Of a stretch of 64,000 nucleotides of DNA, positions 23,801 through 38,800 are shown piece by piece (the stretch's first letter is position 1; every line of letters starts with the position of its first letter). The notes under the pieces are model-generated. The model did not search any database. It saw only the letters and a program-made list of their open reading frames with translations, and had not been told where the DNA came from. The stretch comes from Asterias rubens (Eukaryota; Echinodermata; Asteroidea; Forcipulatida; Asteriidae): assembly GCF_902459465.1 (NCBI RefSeq), contig NC_047063.1, forward strand, positions 17,945,685 to 18,009,684, read 5' to 3'. The position numbers and the translations under genes are program-made.

Positions 23801-26800
23801 CTTAAACCAAAATTTGTGCTCAATGCAGGAGACCAGTCAAAGATGGTGCATGTGGCATTTTATTTTGGCCGGTAACCTTATTCTGGTAAGCATAACTTTT
23901 GTTATGCTTAGTTTCATTTGGGATGTGCTTACTGCTTAAGCAGCTCTATTAAATTGGTCCTAGGAATAGACTGATTCCGTTTAGCCCTGCCAACCACAAC
24001 TACGTCTTATCAAAGTTGCCCACATAGAGTAAAGGCAATTCATCCTAGACTTTGTCAAACTTTTTGGCGGGCATTTTGGGTCACTGAATGAAGGGACTTA
24101 ATAGTTTGGTCTATTGTGTTTTTGTTGATCTGTTTGTTAAATTCAATGCAAGTTATTTACATTGGACATTTAAGAGGAATATCAGTTTCTACCTACACTT
24201 TTGAAGAACTAAACAAAGTCTACCAATAGGATCAACCACCCTGATCTACCAAAACACAAGAAGTAAGAGGTCTTTAAAGACACTGGACACTATTGGTAAT
24301 TGTCAAAGACCAGTCTTTTTTCTTGGTGTTTATCAACATATTTATGCATAAAATAACAAACTTGTGAAAATTTGAACTCAATTGGTCGTCAAAGTTGCGA
24401 GATAATAATGGAAGAAAAAAACACCCTTGTCACACGAAGTTGTTTGCTTTCAGATGCTTGATTTCGGGACCTCAAAATCTAATTCTAAGATCTCCAAATC
24501 AAATGTCGTTGAAAATTGCTTCTTTTTCCAAAACAAAGTTACTTTAGAGGGTGCCTTTCTCACACTGCTCTATACTATCAACAGCTCTCCAATGCTCGTT
24601 ACCAAGTTAGGTTTTATACCAAAAATTATTTTGAGTAATTACCAATAGTGTCCACTGCCTTTCAAGAAAGTAAAATGCACTTGTTTTTCAGTCACAGCTA
24701 GGTACAGCTGTTTCCTTGGTCATATTATGAAGGTTTAATTTTTTGTGGCTCATATTGTAATTGTTTTTTCCGGTAGTTTTTCTGAATCATTTATTTTATT
24801 CCAGGGACAGATTGATTCTATTAAGAAGTGCTTTTATTGGCAAAAAACCCAAGAATGTTCTGAGGTTTTGATAGTGTCTTGTATTACACGTTTAGAACCT
24901 TTGATACATTAATGATGTTCAACAATTAACCCCCCTACCCCCCCCCCCTACCAACAATTTTTTTTTAAATGTCCACTCACCCATCCTGTTAGCTAAATAA
25001 CACTTTGTGATTAAAAGATAGTTTTTCTCTCTAGAGCAGTGCATGATCCCTGGAATTTGCTTGTTGAGAAAAAAGTAAACAGCATAGCAGATATGCATAC
25101 ATTCCCGTTTTTTTTACTTTTCACTTTTTCATAATACTTGTTCTTATCTCTTTTGAAATTTATTGTCAGTCCTTTCATATCAACAGAAGAAAATAACTAG
25201 TTTGAATTATGGTGGTATTCATTCCCTCGGTAGTCTCTTTTAAGAGTATTAATATGCAACTACAAGCAACTTAAGTATATAACTTCACAGTCATTCAACA
25301 TACATGCCTCTGGCACAGGCTTTCAGTTAATCATCAGGGGTATAGTAAATTGAAGGTGTTTATCGGTTTTCCTGCCACTTTAAAAGGTGTTGGGGAAATT
25401 GGTGAATTATGCCCATGAGTTCTCCTTAAAGGGTGTATGTACTTTTTGTTGGACAAAAAACACAATGTCTACAGATTTACACTAAACTTACACTGTTTGA
25501 AGATAATGATAGTAGAAAGCTTCCCTGAAAATATTACCTGCTGAGGTGCTGTAGTTTTTGAGAAATGAGTAAAACAATGTCATGAAAATAATTTTCGTCT
25601 CACTGATCATGAGACCAAAATTATTTTAGCTTGTAAAAACGTATTTTCATGACATTGTTTTACTCGTTTCTCAAAAACTACAGCACCTCAGCAACTAATA
25701 TTTTAAGGGAAGCTTTCTACTATCATTATCTTCAAACTGTGTGAGTGTAATGTACATTTTGGACATTGTGTTTTGTGTTAGAAAAAGTACCCAAATCCTT
25801 TAAAGGGCATGCACAGCATTGGTAAAAGTGAAAATGTATAATATATGTTTACAGACTTACAACGTGCATGGTAGTCTCGGTTCCAAGACATTACCATCTG
25901 CATTTGTTTCACATGCACTTTTGCACTTTTACAAAATATTCCATCAGCAGAGGGCGCGTTTACACGATGATAGCCCATAATGACGATACTACCAAAAGAA
26001 TCAACTGGAAGTCTTATGGAATCAATAGCCATTAGAGATGCTACAATCAAATTCAAATCAAATTCAAGTCGGAATGAATTGATGCCCAGTACATTGTAGA
26101 ATCGCGTTGACATTGAGGGCGGGCTTGTAAATAAGTTTCGTGGGGAGGAAAAACAAGCTCTTAATGCCTACATTTGTAGTACAAAGATTTCAGAGGTGAA
26201 AAAACTTCCATTAAAATATGTTTGTTTGAAATGCAGTTGCTTTTGAGAAATAAGTAAAACTGTTAGTTATGATCTCGTGCTAGTCCAAAACTCAATGTTT
26301 GAAAACAGTGGGAACATAAATAGTTTCAGATTCCCGGGACACACAATGACACTTATAGTTTCAATTCTCAAAGTATCAAAAAGGGTTCAGACTAAGATGG
26401 CTTCATCATAATAAAAGACTGTTGGGTCATCTTTGATTGTTCAATCTTGATTGATTCAAACAGAGGGGCATCTTTTTCTTTTGAAATACTTCTCCCAGGG
26501 CTGTACCTTTATCTTTAATAATGTTCAGACGTTCGGCAATTCTCAGCATACCATCCACCCTGTGTCAGCTTCCTGACCCAAATGTGAAGGTTACGGCTAA
26601 ATGTGACAGACGCCAGAAGGCGATCAAACGCAACATTTACATTTGACGAGGAAGTGTCTAACCACGCCCTGTTGAAATGAACTTCCATCTTGAACCCGAG
26701 AGCCCTTTTATTATCCAAGAAGCATGTGGGTGTTTGAATAAAGATGAATGCTTCAATGTTTGTGATAAAAGTGTTCTTTCCACGCGGTACTGTTTTGTTT

Positions 26801-29800
26801 GTATGAGACATTTTTTTGTGGAAATAATTTCTGCCTTACTTGATGTCTGTTTTAATGATAAATATGTAAGGAACAACCCAAATTCTAAATTCACCCCCAA
26901 ATATTTGAAAAATTATTCATGCGGCCAGAGATGCGGTTGGTATCTGCTGTCACTTCACTTAACTGAACCTTTCACATTTGACTTTTATTGTATCTTACTT
27001 TATAACTTTGCCTATAAATTACGACGACAAAACCCAATCTATGACCCTACCTTTAAACAAATCTATACATACAAAGTTACGCTAACATCAGAAAATTAGT
27101 GTATTTTATAAACTTATTTTTTGTCACTTTTTGAAAACAGACAGAGATGAGTGTAGTGCTGAGGATCGCTGTGCACAGATCTGTGTGAATCTAGAGGGCA
27201 GTTACCGGTGCGATTGTCAGAGAGGTTACCGTCTTGCACCTAATGCTTGGGCTTGCATCGGTAAGAATGCGTCCTTTTACTACCTGTAAGATGGTTGGTA
27301 CTTGGTCAGAAGGTACTTCCCATAATGCAAGTTAGATTTGAATGGTATCTGGTACAATCATCATCATGAGTCGGCTACACAGCAGGGGGACACAAGCTTT
27401 TCCCATTCTAACCTGTCTGGTGCTATAGTCTCCGAAAAACACCATGTTTTGTCAAAAGTAAATGCTCAATTTGAATTCCTCTGACTAAGTCACGTGTTGC
27501 TACAATGTATGTCACATATCACAGGGTTTAGGCAAGCTCTTGTATTGCATCTCTAGATCACCAAAGTTTTGGTAAAAATGCATCCTTTTTTTACCTGTAA
27601 GATGGTTGGTACTTGGTCAGTTAAACTCCTCCAGCGATGATTCAGAGTACAAAATAGTTTAATGGTTTCGCTGTGTTTTTTGCCTTTCTTAGGTGTTTGG
27701 GTGTTTTTTGAGTTCAGTGTCCCTTGAAGAATTGAGGATATATTAAAGTTCATTAATTTTTTGGACAGTTACCAACTGCATATGCAAGGGAAAGTGAAGC
27801 AAAGCCAAGATCTAAAAGACATTCTTTCCTTTTTGGAGGTAACTGACCGGGACATTGGCAAAAGGCCATACTAAGAGTTAAATAAAAACATCAAATCTTT
27901 CCGTGCCAAGAAGTTGAGGTTAAAATGTCATGAGGCCAATCCTTAATTGTAATTTTTAAACAGGAAAATTTATAGTTAAAATTGGTTCTCAAATCTTTAA
28001 AGTGGCATAGGAAATTTGAGGCAGTGTATAGACCAATATCATGGTGCAGCCATCTTGAATTTCACCCATTTATATCAATGTTACCAAACCGAGGCTGGAA
28101 GAACAAAATAGTCTGGTTTTTTTTATTGCAAATTGATTATAAGCATTCATTATTGTTATTGGATACAAGGAACATGACCAAGACATAAAGGTAAAGGTCT
28201 ATAGACTATCAGGATCCAACTTGATGCTTTATAAAATAATGTGGTATGTGGTAGGAAACATGGTGCTCAATGTTTACATCCAATACACTCTTAGTTAGAA
28301 AGAGCGTGTTTATTTGCTTTGGGGTTTGGGGATGTTTTCCCATCAAACTTGATGTGTAGAATTTTTTGAATGATTTTCTCAGTTGAGCAATTTTTCAGCA
28401 ATTTTTCCCTTTCTTTGTTTAACAAAGAAGTGTCATAGAAAACTGGAATGCTGTCAAAAATTCCCTCTTAATGCAATGACAAAGTTGCACAGCTATTTTT
28501 ATAGCTAGATTTTTAGGCGGTGGTCAAAAGTTAGAACCTTTTGGACCAAATGATATTTGCAAGAAAACAGCTCCTTTAAAAACCTAAAAAATCTTAGTAG
28601 TGAATATTTAATTTGATCTGTAGTGATTAATAATGTAAGAATTTTCTTTTTGTTCTCAGATATTGACGAGTGCCAGTCTGGTAATGGAGGTTGCCAGGAA
28701 GTATGTCGTAATATCATCGGCTCTTATACTTGTGAATGCTCTACACCTGGATCTGAACTCCTTCTGGATGGACATACCTGTGGAAGTAAGTCAACAGATT
28801 TTTTTGATTTTATTTTATTTATTTTTATTTATTCATTTTTTTATATATTTTTGTGGGTTGTCAGGCCTAGCAGTTCATTAATTCAGTGACAACTATTTCA
28901 ATGTTGTTATTCATTACAATAATGCATATAATTTGTTGAAATGCACAGTGATTCACTAGTAATCAGCACATTTTGAGGTGTAAGGTTTAAGCAGAATGCT
29001 TTTGTACAACCTGTGAGAAGAGCACAGTTTCAAGCTCTAGTGTTTCTGATCAGCAGAGTGTGGGTTCTAGTCCAGGTTCAACTTGTGTCCTTAAGCAAGA
29101 CACTTAACTATGGTTGCTTTGTAAAGTTGGGGAGGTAGTGCTTTCTGCTCTACCAGCCAGGGGCCAATTTCATAGAGCTGCTTAAGCAACAAATTTTCTT
29201 AAGCACAAAAATAGCTCGCTTATTTTACACATGTTACTGGCCAAAATGTCATGCCATAAACATTGCTTATGACTAGTATTTAGCTGTTGTTTACTTAGCA
29301 TAACTTTTGAGTGGAGTCTTGGCCGGTAATCTGATTTTACTAAGCAATGAATTTTTTGCTTAACCAAAATTTTGTGCTTAAGCAGCTCTATGAAATTGGG
29401 CCCTGGCCTCTGTTGGTTGATACGCAGTTTAAATCCAAGTACAGATGGCATCGGCCCCTGGAAAAATAGTTGATCTGTAGCCCACACCTTGAAGTGTCCT
29501 TCTCATCAACTTGTCACAACATCTTTTGAATAAAAAAAAATAGAAAAAGCCTTTCCTCGTAACTTTAAAAAGGATTAAAGGATTATATACTAAAAAAAAA
29601 AAAAAATGGACATAAAAAACATATTTTGTTAAGAAGCACTGCGGCTGTTCATAATGTATACCATTTTGAGAAATGCTTTCCCTATAAAGAATGTGGTTTT
29701 AGATAAAAGGATTAAGAAAAATGTAAATCTTAGAAACATTCCATGTATGAAATGTTTCTTAGATTGTGTTTTACATTTACAGATTATTTTTAAGGTTTTC

Positions 29801-32800
29801 AGCAATATCTAAATAATGCTATCACATTGTGAAATTGAACTTTCAAAGGTTAGTTTTTTTTTTTCACTGGCCAAAGGTATACCTCAGGTTTTTGGAATCT
29901 TCAAATCGTTTTAATCTTATATAAATGTATAGAAACGAGTAATTACAAGTAGTATCTAGTGCCTTTAAACTGATTGAAAGATTTCAAAACCCCAAAGAAT
30001 ACTTCTGCCTTTAAAGATCGTCTACGTTCCATCCACTTAAAGTAACACCCCTTCAACGTCTGTCCTTTCCCCCACAGTCAAGGCCAATTGTCGAGAGAAT
30101 AACGGTGGCTGTAATCATATCTGTCATGAGAAATTCAACGGTCGCTATTGCTCCTGTCACCTGGGTTTCCTGTTATCTGAAGATGGATTTAACTGCACAG
30201 GTGAGAACGAATTACATTCTTTGACGTACCAGTAAATTTTTCAAAATGCGTTGATTTACAGAAATCTAACACATCAAATCCACTTTTACTAACCTGATAC
30301 ATTTGCCTTGCATGGGGGGTGAACCCTTGTACACATGTATGATTAAGTTAAAAGCCAACTTTCACAAGTTTTATGTTAGGGTAAAATTCACTCAATTTGG
30401 TCCGGACTAAATGTATGTGAACCAAAACAGTTTTGGTTACATTTCTTGTTGTCTGTGGAGTTTTTTTAAGGCAACAAATGTTTTCCTACAAAGATTCAGG
30501 AAGGGTGAAAGGGGGTGACTTGTGCTTTCAAAGGTATGGCCATTGAGTAATAAATACTCCACAAATTAGTGACCATAACAATTGACTTGGTGAGAAGCAC
30601 AACCGCTGTTGACTAGTTTTTATTTTGAGAAAGGATTCGCTTTAAAGTATGGTTTGGATATATTTCACCCTAAAAATATTTGATTCATGCATGAATCGTT
30701 TCACTGATTTCTGAGGGTCCGGCATGAATCAGTTCACTGATTTCTGAGGGTCCTGCATGAATCGTTTCACTGATTTCTGAGGGTCCTGCATGAATCGTTT
30801 CACTGATTTCTGAGGGTCATGCATGAATCGTTTCACTGATTTCTGAGGGTTCTTCAGTAATGCCGCGGCCCGAGTTATAAGATTAATGGCCGGATGTTTT
30901 TTATCTTTAGCAAAGTCTTTCTCAAACTATTTCTTTACTAACTGTGAGTTTCATTTGTTTTCTTCTCAGATATTGATGAGTGTCAACAACGTGGTGGACA
31001 TGGCATCACGAGCAATCACTGTAACCAGCGTTGTATCAATACACCAGGAAGCTACTACTGTGATTGTGATGAAGGATTTGAACTCAGCCCTAATGGTCGT
31101 GTGTGCAAAGGTGCGTGGTTAATTCACCCAATGCTGATTGGTAATTGGCAAACCTTAACTTGCATCAAGTTGACCAATCAGCATTTCTGACAAGCCTTTA
31201 CTGTTTATTTTGGGCCAAAGTTGCGCAAAAACTATTGTTGACTTTAGTCAATGATTATTGCTTTTGTCAATAAGTTCCTGTGTTTGGCATTTTATGTATA
31301 ATTAAATTTGGTCCTTCTAAATATCGTTTGTTTCACTTTTCTTTTCTTGGACTGTCTTTTTTTTTTTTTTTTTTTTTGTGAGATTCATTTTTTCTTCATA
31401 ATACTGGTTTCTTTTGCAGTTTTTTAATGAATAAGTGTAATGAATTTAATTTAATTTAGGGTTGTACACAAAAAGATTACTAGAGCGGATTTGAATTTGT
31501 GACCTCCAGGAACGTGCCGTTGTCAGATGCAATTGTGTCCGCCATGCAATACTGTCCGCTCCGGACACTTTTGCATATGCAATCGTGTCCGGTGGACATG
31601 AACATGACTGTGCGCGGGTAAGCGAGCGTGCATCCACGGAACCTACGTAATTTCAGCGTGAATATTCATGTATTTAATTTTTAACGGCCAAACATTTCCC
31701 TATGTCATTTATGACTCGACATGCACTTAGCTTGTAAAAAAATGGCGTATGTGTTCCGTCGACCAAGGGCATTTAATTTACTGCAAGGCAGTTTTGCATG
31801 GGGGCGGACACAACTGCATATGCAAATGTGTCCGGGCGGACACTATTGCATTATGCAGCAGCGTCCAAGCGGACACGGTTCCATATGCAAAAATGTCTGG
31901 CGGACATTATTGCATATGCAATAATGTCCTCCTGATAGTATTGCATAGAGGACATAATTGCATGCGACACTAGCACTCTACCAACTGAGCTTTCTAGCTC
32001 TATGTTGGCTATCTCCTTATTTTAAGGGTGCCAGTCAGGGGCTTGAACGGCGTCTAACTAGTACCTTGAATAAAGATATTGACAAAATATGGAGATCACC
32101 AACATATGACTAAAATGGCTCAGTTGCTAAAGTCCTAACACGTTAAGCTGAAGGTCACAGGCTGTAGTAAGTTTTCTTTGTTTCACAAAATTATGTCAAA
32201 ATTTACCCAGTCACTTTCCCTTACGGTTTATTGCTTGATATTTGACTTAAGTTTACTGCATGTTTTTTTCTTGACCAGACATTGATGAATGTTCCACGGA
32301 GCTGAGAAACCAGTGCGACCATAAATGCATCAACTTTCCTGGGGGATTCCGCTGTGAATGCTACCAGGGTTTCTTCCCAGACCACTCTAATCTTCCAGAT
32401 GTTATGATTTGTAAGGATGTTGATGAATGTAACCCACAACCTGCGGACTGCCATACGTGTACCAACTTTGACGGCAGGTAAAATATATTAATGCGACAGT
32501 AATAAATGTATATTTCAGAGAGCTTACTAATTACTGCTTGAGATGCACTATTTAATAATAATAATAACATGCATTTATATAGCGCTTAATACAAGGTTTC
32601 TAAGCGCTGAACAGGAAGTGTAAGATAACAAAAAATTACAATTAAGAAACTGAATACTCAGGTCAAAATTCCAGTTGAACCTAGTTAACTGGGGTCAACT
32701 GGTTCAACTGGATAGTGACCAAACTCGTCCATTTTCCGTATTAACCAACTGGTTTAGACTAGGTTTAACTGTGTTCAACTAGGTTGAAATTCAGTTGGTT

Positions 32801-35800
32801 TCTGTCCATTTTCATTTTAACTGTGTTTAACTAGTTTATCAACTGGTTTTCAACTAGTTCCAGTTAAACCCAGTTTAACTAGGTTCAACTGGAATTTTGA
32901 CCTGGGTAGACTTGATGGATTTAAATAAGTGTGTTTTTAGAGCGGTCTTTCTTTTTTGTACATAGTCTAGTTACTCATTGCATTTATACCCATTCCCCAA
33001 TAAGGCATGAGTTATAGATTTCCCTTTACTGAACTGTGGTGTACACCACATCATCTGGTGCAGGTTTGGTACCTCTCTGATGTACACCAATTCTGCACCA
33101 CACAATCACTGAATATGCAATAGCACCAGAAGTACACCACACACAGTCAATACACTTTGAGGAACACCAGCATGGCACCAGAAAATGTTCAACAATGATG
33201 AAGTGCACCAGAAGTACACCATGCACACTCACTTGCAAGAATGTTTACTGTAGATTTGGGACACCAGAACTACACCTCACACTCTTAATTAGCGTAGTCA
33301 GGTGCATGAAGAGGCAATTGCTTGTGATTAACAAGGGCACTATGCAGTGTGGATTGGGTTTTCAGTTCCTACATGGGAACAATTGCTTACTGGGAAATTC
33401 TGTGCTTGAAAGCACCCTGAAAGCACAATGTCTATGAACTGTAAGCACAGAAATCCCCAGTAAGCATGAACCACAAAATTCAGCCCTGATGAGTGCTGGT
33501 TCACCCTGGAATAATTCACCTCCCACAGCTAAAACTGAACCTCCCTTATTTTCTTCTCTCCCTTAAGTAAGAATGATTAAAGGCACCCGACACTTTTTGC
33601 ATAAAAAACTTACTTGTGCGATCAATGGAGAGCTGTTGCTAGTATAAAACATTGTGAGAAAGGGCTACCTCTGAAGGAACGTAGTTTTCAAGAAAGAAGT
33701 AATTTTTCACCAAAATATTTGAATTTGATTTCGAGACCTCAGAATTAGATTTTGAGTATCAAGTATCTGAATGCATACAACTTTGTAGGACAAGGGTGTT
33801 TTTTCTTCCATTATTATCTCGCAACTTCGACGACCAATCGAGTTCAAATTTTCACAGGTTTGTTATTTTATGCATATGTTGAGATACACCAAGTGAGAAT
33901 TAGGCTGGTCTTTGACATGTACCAATAGTGTCCAGTGTCGTTAAGTTTGCTTTCCTTAGAGTTCAATTTGCTTTACAACAAAAACTTATTTCTTTTCCTC
34001 TAGGTTTGAATGTGAATGCAGGCACGGGTTTTTCAAAAATGACAACAGTACCGGTTGCCTTGACATCAACGAGTGCTTGGAAGTAAATGGAGACTGCCAG
34101 CATGTTTGCGTTAACTTACCTGGTAGCCATGAGTGCAGATGTCGTATAGGTTACCAGGGAACAGATTTGACCAATCAGGTGTGTGTAGATATTGATGAAT
34201 GCGCATCTGATAGCAGGGGACCGTGTGAACATTCGTGCACCAACACAGATGGTAAATATTCTTCCTTAAATCTTTATCCAAAGTAATCTGGGTTCAGAAA
34301 GTTTATAAAGACCTAATAAAAGCAGTAACATGCCGTGTGATTTTTAATTTTTAACTTTGAATGATTAAATTGTCTTTTGTTTTTCTATGAGAAAGTGTTT
34401 GTATTTACATGTACCATACTAAATTAATTTCATAATAAACAATATAACTGATTCATTTCATATAAAAGTTTTTTTTTTTTTTATATGTATGAAATATTTT
34501 CCTTTACATAGAATTTCTCTCTATTTAATGTCTTTCCTCTGATACAAATTTTTCTCTTTCTTGAAAGCTAACTTTTTTTTCCTTTTTTTTTTATACCATA
34601 GGTACCTTTGGTTGGTAAAAAGTTTCCAAAAGCTAGAAAAAAAACTCTGAGATGTTTTTATAAAGAGCATGATTATCTGCTTTTTATGAAATGGCTTTCC
34701 TATGTATCATATTCTTCCAGTTTACATGTGAAATTTCTCTTTATAAGGCATTGTAGGAATTGTTGACTACAGCTACAGCTTAGGCTGGGTTGCAACATCA
34801 TCATGCACCCACAACAACAATCTATAGCAACAATCGTAGCCTTAGCCACCAATTCAGATATAGTCTTATGAAATGTCTTCCAACAGGTTCTTTTGAGTGT
34901 ACATGTGACGAAGGGTTCTACCTTAAAGACAACATGATAAGATGTGAAGACATTGATGAATGTGTCCATGAGAACGGTGGATGTATCCAACGATGCTACA
35001 ACACTCTCGGCTCATGGGAATGTGGGTAAGATAAGACTTCATCAAATTGCCTTGAAGACTTCACCAAATTGCCTTCCCAGTTGAAGTCAACTTGAAGTCA
35101 CCCAATTTTAAAGGCCGAAGCGCCATTACCACACAACATTTTGCTTGTGTTTGGCAGATTCAAGAATTAAGACGTAAAGAATATGTACACTAAAATAGCC
35201 CAAGTGGCCTTGTTGAGAGTTTGGATTTTCTTAGTCTATGAGATTTGTCAAGAAACATTGGTAAAGATTGAAAAATCTCTATATTTTTGTCAGCCTACAG
35301 TGGAATTCTTGTGCTGCATTTATATGCAGCCTGACATGACATACCAAATAAAGAATGTAAGAATTTTGACATTGTAGTCTTGCTCTCTTCTTATCCTGTT
35401 GAAAACCAAATAGCGAGCTCTTTGATACACCCCTAGCAGTGTGGTAAAGTGCTATATAAGAACCCAGCATTATTATTAAAGGAACATTACAGTTTTGGCT
35501 TTTGCTAACAAAACAGTTACTGGCAGTGTATGAGCGCTTTATGTAAACATAAATTGACAAACCTGTAGAAGTTTGAGATCGATCAGCAATCTGGGTCTGG
35601 AGAAAATAATGAAAAACTGATTACAAATTTTGCATTGCATCGATGCCAAAACAAAAATGAATAAAACGCTCACTGAGCGATAAACTCCAAAGCGCGAAAT
35701 TATATTATATATTTCTCATCAAATATGACATTTCAGACATAAATATTTGAAGGGATGTTTTCTCTTATCATCATCATTAGACCGTGTAAGTTTTATGTAA

Positions 35801-38800
35801 ATCTGTGATCTTCACGATTTTTGTTTCTTACCAATTCTGTAACATTCCTTTAAAAGAGACGGTGATCAAGAGAAATCTAAGGTGAGAATTTTTGATAATT
35901 ATTTTATTTTCTGTAACCTAGATGTTTTGAGGGATACTTCCAAGAGGAACCTGATGTGGATTATTGCGCAGATATCGACGAATGCACTGTTTTGGGTCCG
36001 AAAGCACACCACTGTGACACAGAAGAGGGCGCTGTTTGTCACAATGTCGAGGGCAACTACACGTGTCTGTGTCCGCAGGGCTACATGACACACGATTGGA
36101 ACAATTGCATAGGTAAAGATTTATTTGATTTGAAACGGTTTATGCAATAAAAGTTACATTTGCAGCCAAGTGACAAGACTTTAAAATAAGTTACAGGTCA
36201 CAACTAGAAACAAATACTTTTTATCTTTATGACAGATGTCTATATCATGCAGGCTTGTGATTTATCTGGATTTTCACTGTTTTCTAAAAGAGGCAAATTA
36301 ACTTGCAATCACAGAGATGAAAAGACTTGGCCATTGTTACAACCAGACCTGCACTTTATTTGAAATGATGAAGAGTCTATCAATTAACACCTACAATTTA
36401 TCATGTTGCTATTCTATTGGCTTTATCTTCATATGTTAAGAGTGAACTTTTATCCATCGTTTCAGGAATTATTTATGTTCATTCATTCTCATCTCCATAT
36501 ATGATATTTGTTGTAAAATTTCACTCATCCATGGGTAAAGAGTGGTCATTTTTATTCACATAATCCTGTCTCTGTTACTTATTGTCTTTTCAGTGGTGTA
36601 ACTAAAGGGGGGCACAAGTTGTAAACAAATAAATTCTTTTAAACTTCCTCATGTTTGTCATTCCTTTGTAGCGCTCAAGAGTATTGGAGACTTACCATCT
36701 GGTCTCTATTTTTTAATAAGATGGGATTGTTTTTTTTAATCAAACATCTGCTGTTTGCTGTCAAAGAAACCCAACACTGAGTGAGAAAAGAGTGTCTTCG
36801 ATTTGCTAAATACTACATGGAGGCAATACCAAGTTATTGATCTGTATGTTTGCTTTTAGATGTGGACGAGTGCCTGAACGACTTAATGCACGAGTGTCAA
36901 CAGGTGTGTGCTAACGTGGATGGAGGGTAAGAATGGAGGGAAAAATCTCCTTTCAAAAAAATATTCTTATGCAAGTCGCAAGTCGCAAGACACACAAGGC
37001 CTGAAGGCCACTTCACTCTAGGATTTGAAAACTTTAGTAGGATTTGAAATTATGCACGGTGGGAGTACAGTTAGGTGAGGTGTGGAACCATGTTTAAATC
37101 TCTTTTGAGTAGTGTTGGTTGAAAAGAACCGGTAGTTGTCAACCATCGGTTCTTTTCAGAAAGAAAGAAAAAGATTTACCCAAGGTGTTATTGCAAACCT
37201 TACCTGCATGTAACTGTATGATATTGGTATCTGAGACATGTGCCAGCCATCTTGATTTTCTTCCATTCAAATCAAACTGAGGCTAGGAGGCAGTTCGGTT
37301 CATTTTTGTTCACAGCGAATATTATTATTCAATGCTGGATACAGGGAACAGGACCAAGACGGTGGCAGCACAATAAATGTGTTTTTAGGGTAGCCTGGTT
37401 CTTCCCAGGGCAGAAACGCGAATATTGTGCCAATAAAAAATAAAAAATAATACTAATAATGTAATTGACAATTTTAACAAAAATTGTGAAGATAGAACAA
37501 AGAGAGTCAAACACAAGGGAAACAATGTAAGAGACTGATTTTGCCTCACCTTGGTACGTCCACCTGACAAAATATTCAGCAAAGCTTGTCTTCTTGTCTC
37601 CAGATTCCATTGTGAGTGCGACGCAGGATACAGTATGATAAATGAAACACATTGTGATGGTAAGTAAGGAGTCAAGTTTACTGGTAAAACTGTGCAAAAT
37701 TTACAAACATCGTTTTTTTAGTCCTCTAATCCAATTCTAGCAAATTCAAACCCATACCTTGGAATTCAGGAGATTTTGCCACCCTGTGATCATTTCACAG
37801 GTTACTGGAGAAAATACACTTTCACTATTTAGTATTAACCCAGAGTTATTTTGCTTTGTAGTCACCCAGCTTTGTCAAAAAATCAGCTTTTTGGAAAAAG
37901 CTGAAAACTGTACTGAGACACATGAAAACAAAATTTAGGGTGCCCTACATGTATGTCTGAAGAATTGATAATTTTTAAATACACTTTTAATCATATCTTA
38001 ACATCTTGAATAACTTACATCCTGAAACAGATACAAATCAAAAGAAACAAGAAGTTAGAGCCAGTTACTTATTGACACTTCACCAGTGCTAACAAGTAGT
38101 CTTAAAGATGTTACCAAGATTTGTACCTCGGTTCTGAAACTCCATCCAATTCTAGGTAAAAAGGATACAGATAAGTGTGGTTTTCCTTTGAGAATTGACA
38201 CGTCAAATAACCCCCCTGTGGGTACACCACAGTAACGTTTTAAAATGTTCTGACGTACAGGTAGCATGTGTGACCATTCGGGGAGGGATATACTTCCTTT
38301 TGACTTATTCCTTGACGTCAATTAAGGTGATAGTGATGTACTTGACAGGTTCAGAAGTTGTCTGAAGTTGTCTTTGAGCCCCTGGATACAAACCAGTCAT
38401 CTTGTCCACTATAAATTCCCCCCCCCCCCTCCTGCAAAGTCACCTCCTACCAAAGTCAATCCTTAGCAAAGTCACCCTTCCATATACTTGGGCAACTACA
38501 AAATGAACTAAAACCTGGAAATGTTATTCAAGGTTTTGTTTTTGGCATACCATTACTTCTCTTATCAAATGTTTTCTATCTAGTTCACCATTTAGTAAGG
38601 AACAGATTGTTTTGAATTTTAATGTCATTTGACCTTAAACATCAAGATATAGAAGAGTTTGTGGAACACCATCATGGTGTTACCGCAAACTCTTCTATAT
38701 CTTATTTCCACCATGCAAAGTTTCAAATCCTACTTAAATATCAAGTTATTAAATTTGACTTGTTTTTGTGTTAATGTTATAAAGTAACTTGACTTTTCTG

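Larger units (their letters stand above)
23607..27140 (+). other. Intron 6 of the CUB-EGF gene
   Basis: Holds a GGGCCC-MITE fragment (23810-23963), a family A TTAA MITE (24275-24664) and a long foldback MITE (25426-25805). A 140-codon ORF at 26677-27099 looks fortuitous. Confidence 0.65.
32478..34003 (+). other. Intron 11 of the CUB-EGF gene
   Basis: Contains a (AAT)n with CATTTATATAGCGCTTAATAC (retroelement tail, 32556-32620), a 241-bp foldback MITE, CACCAGAAGTACACCA-type repeats (33030-33290) and a family A TTAA MITE. Confidence 0.7.

Noticed and set aside
26677..27099. 140-codon ORF just before the EGF2 exon
   Set aside because: No domain, no cysteine pattern of EGF, no splice border linking it in phase; likely chance.
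30688..30852. CRISPR-like array
   Set aside because: Direct tandem units without spacers in an animal intron; a minisatellite.
37329..37697. 122-codon ORF on the minus strand with hydrophobic stretches
   Set aside because: Overlaps the EGF12 exon antisense and AT-rich intron; length is within chance expectation for this base composition.
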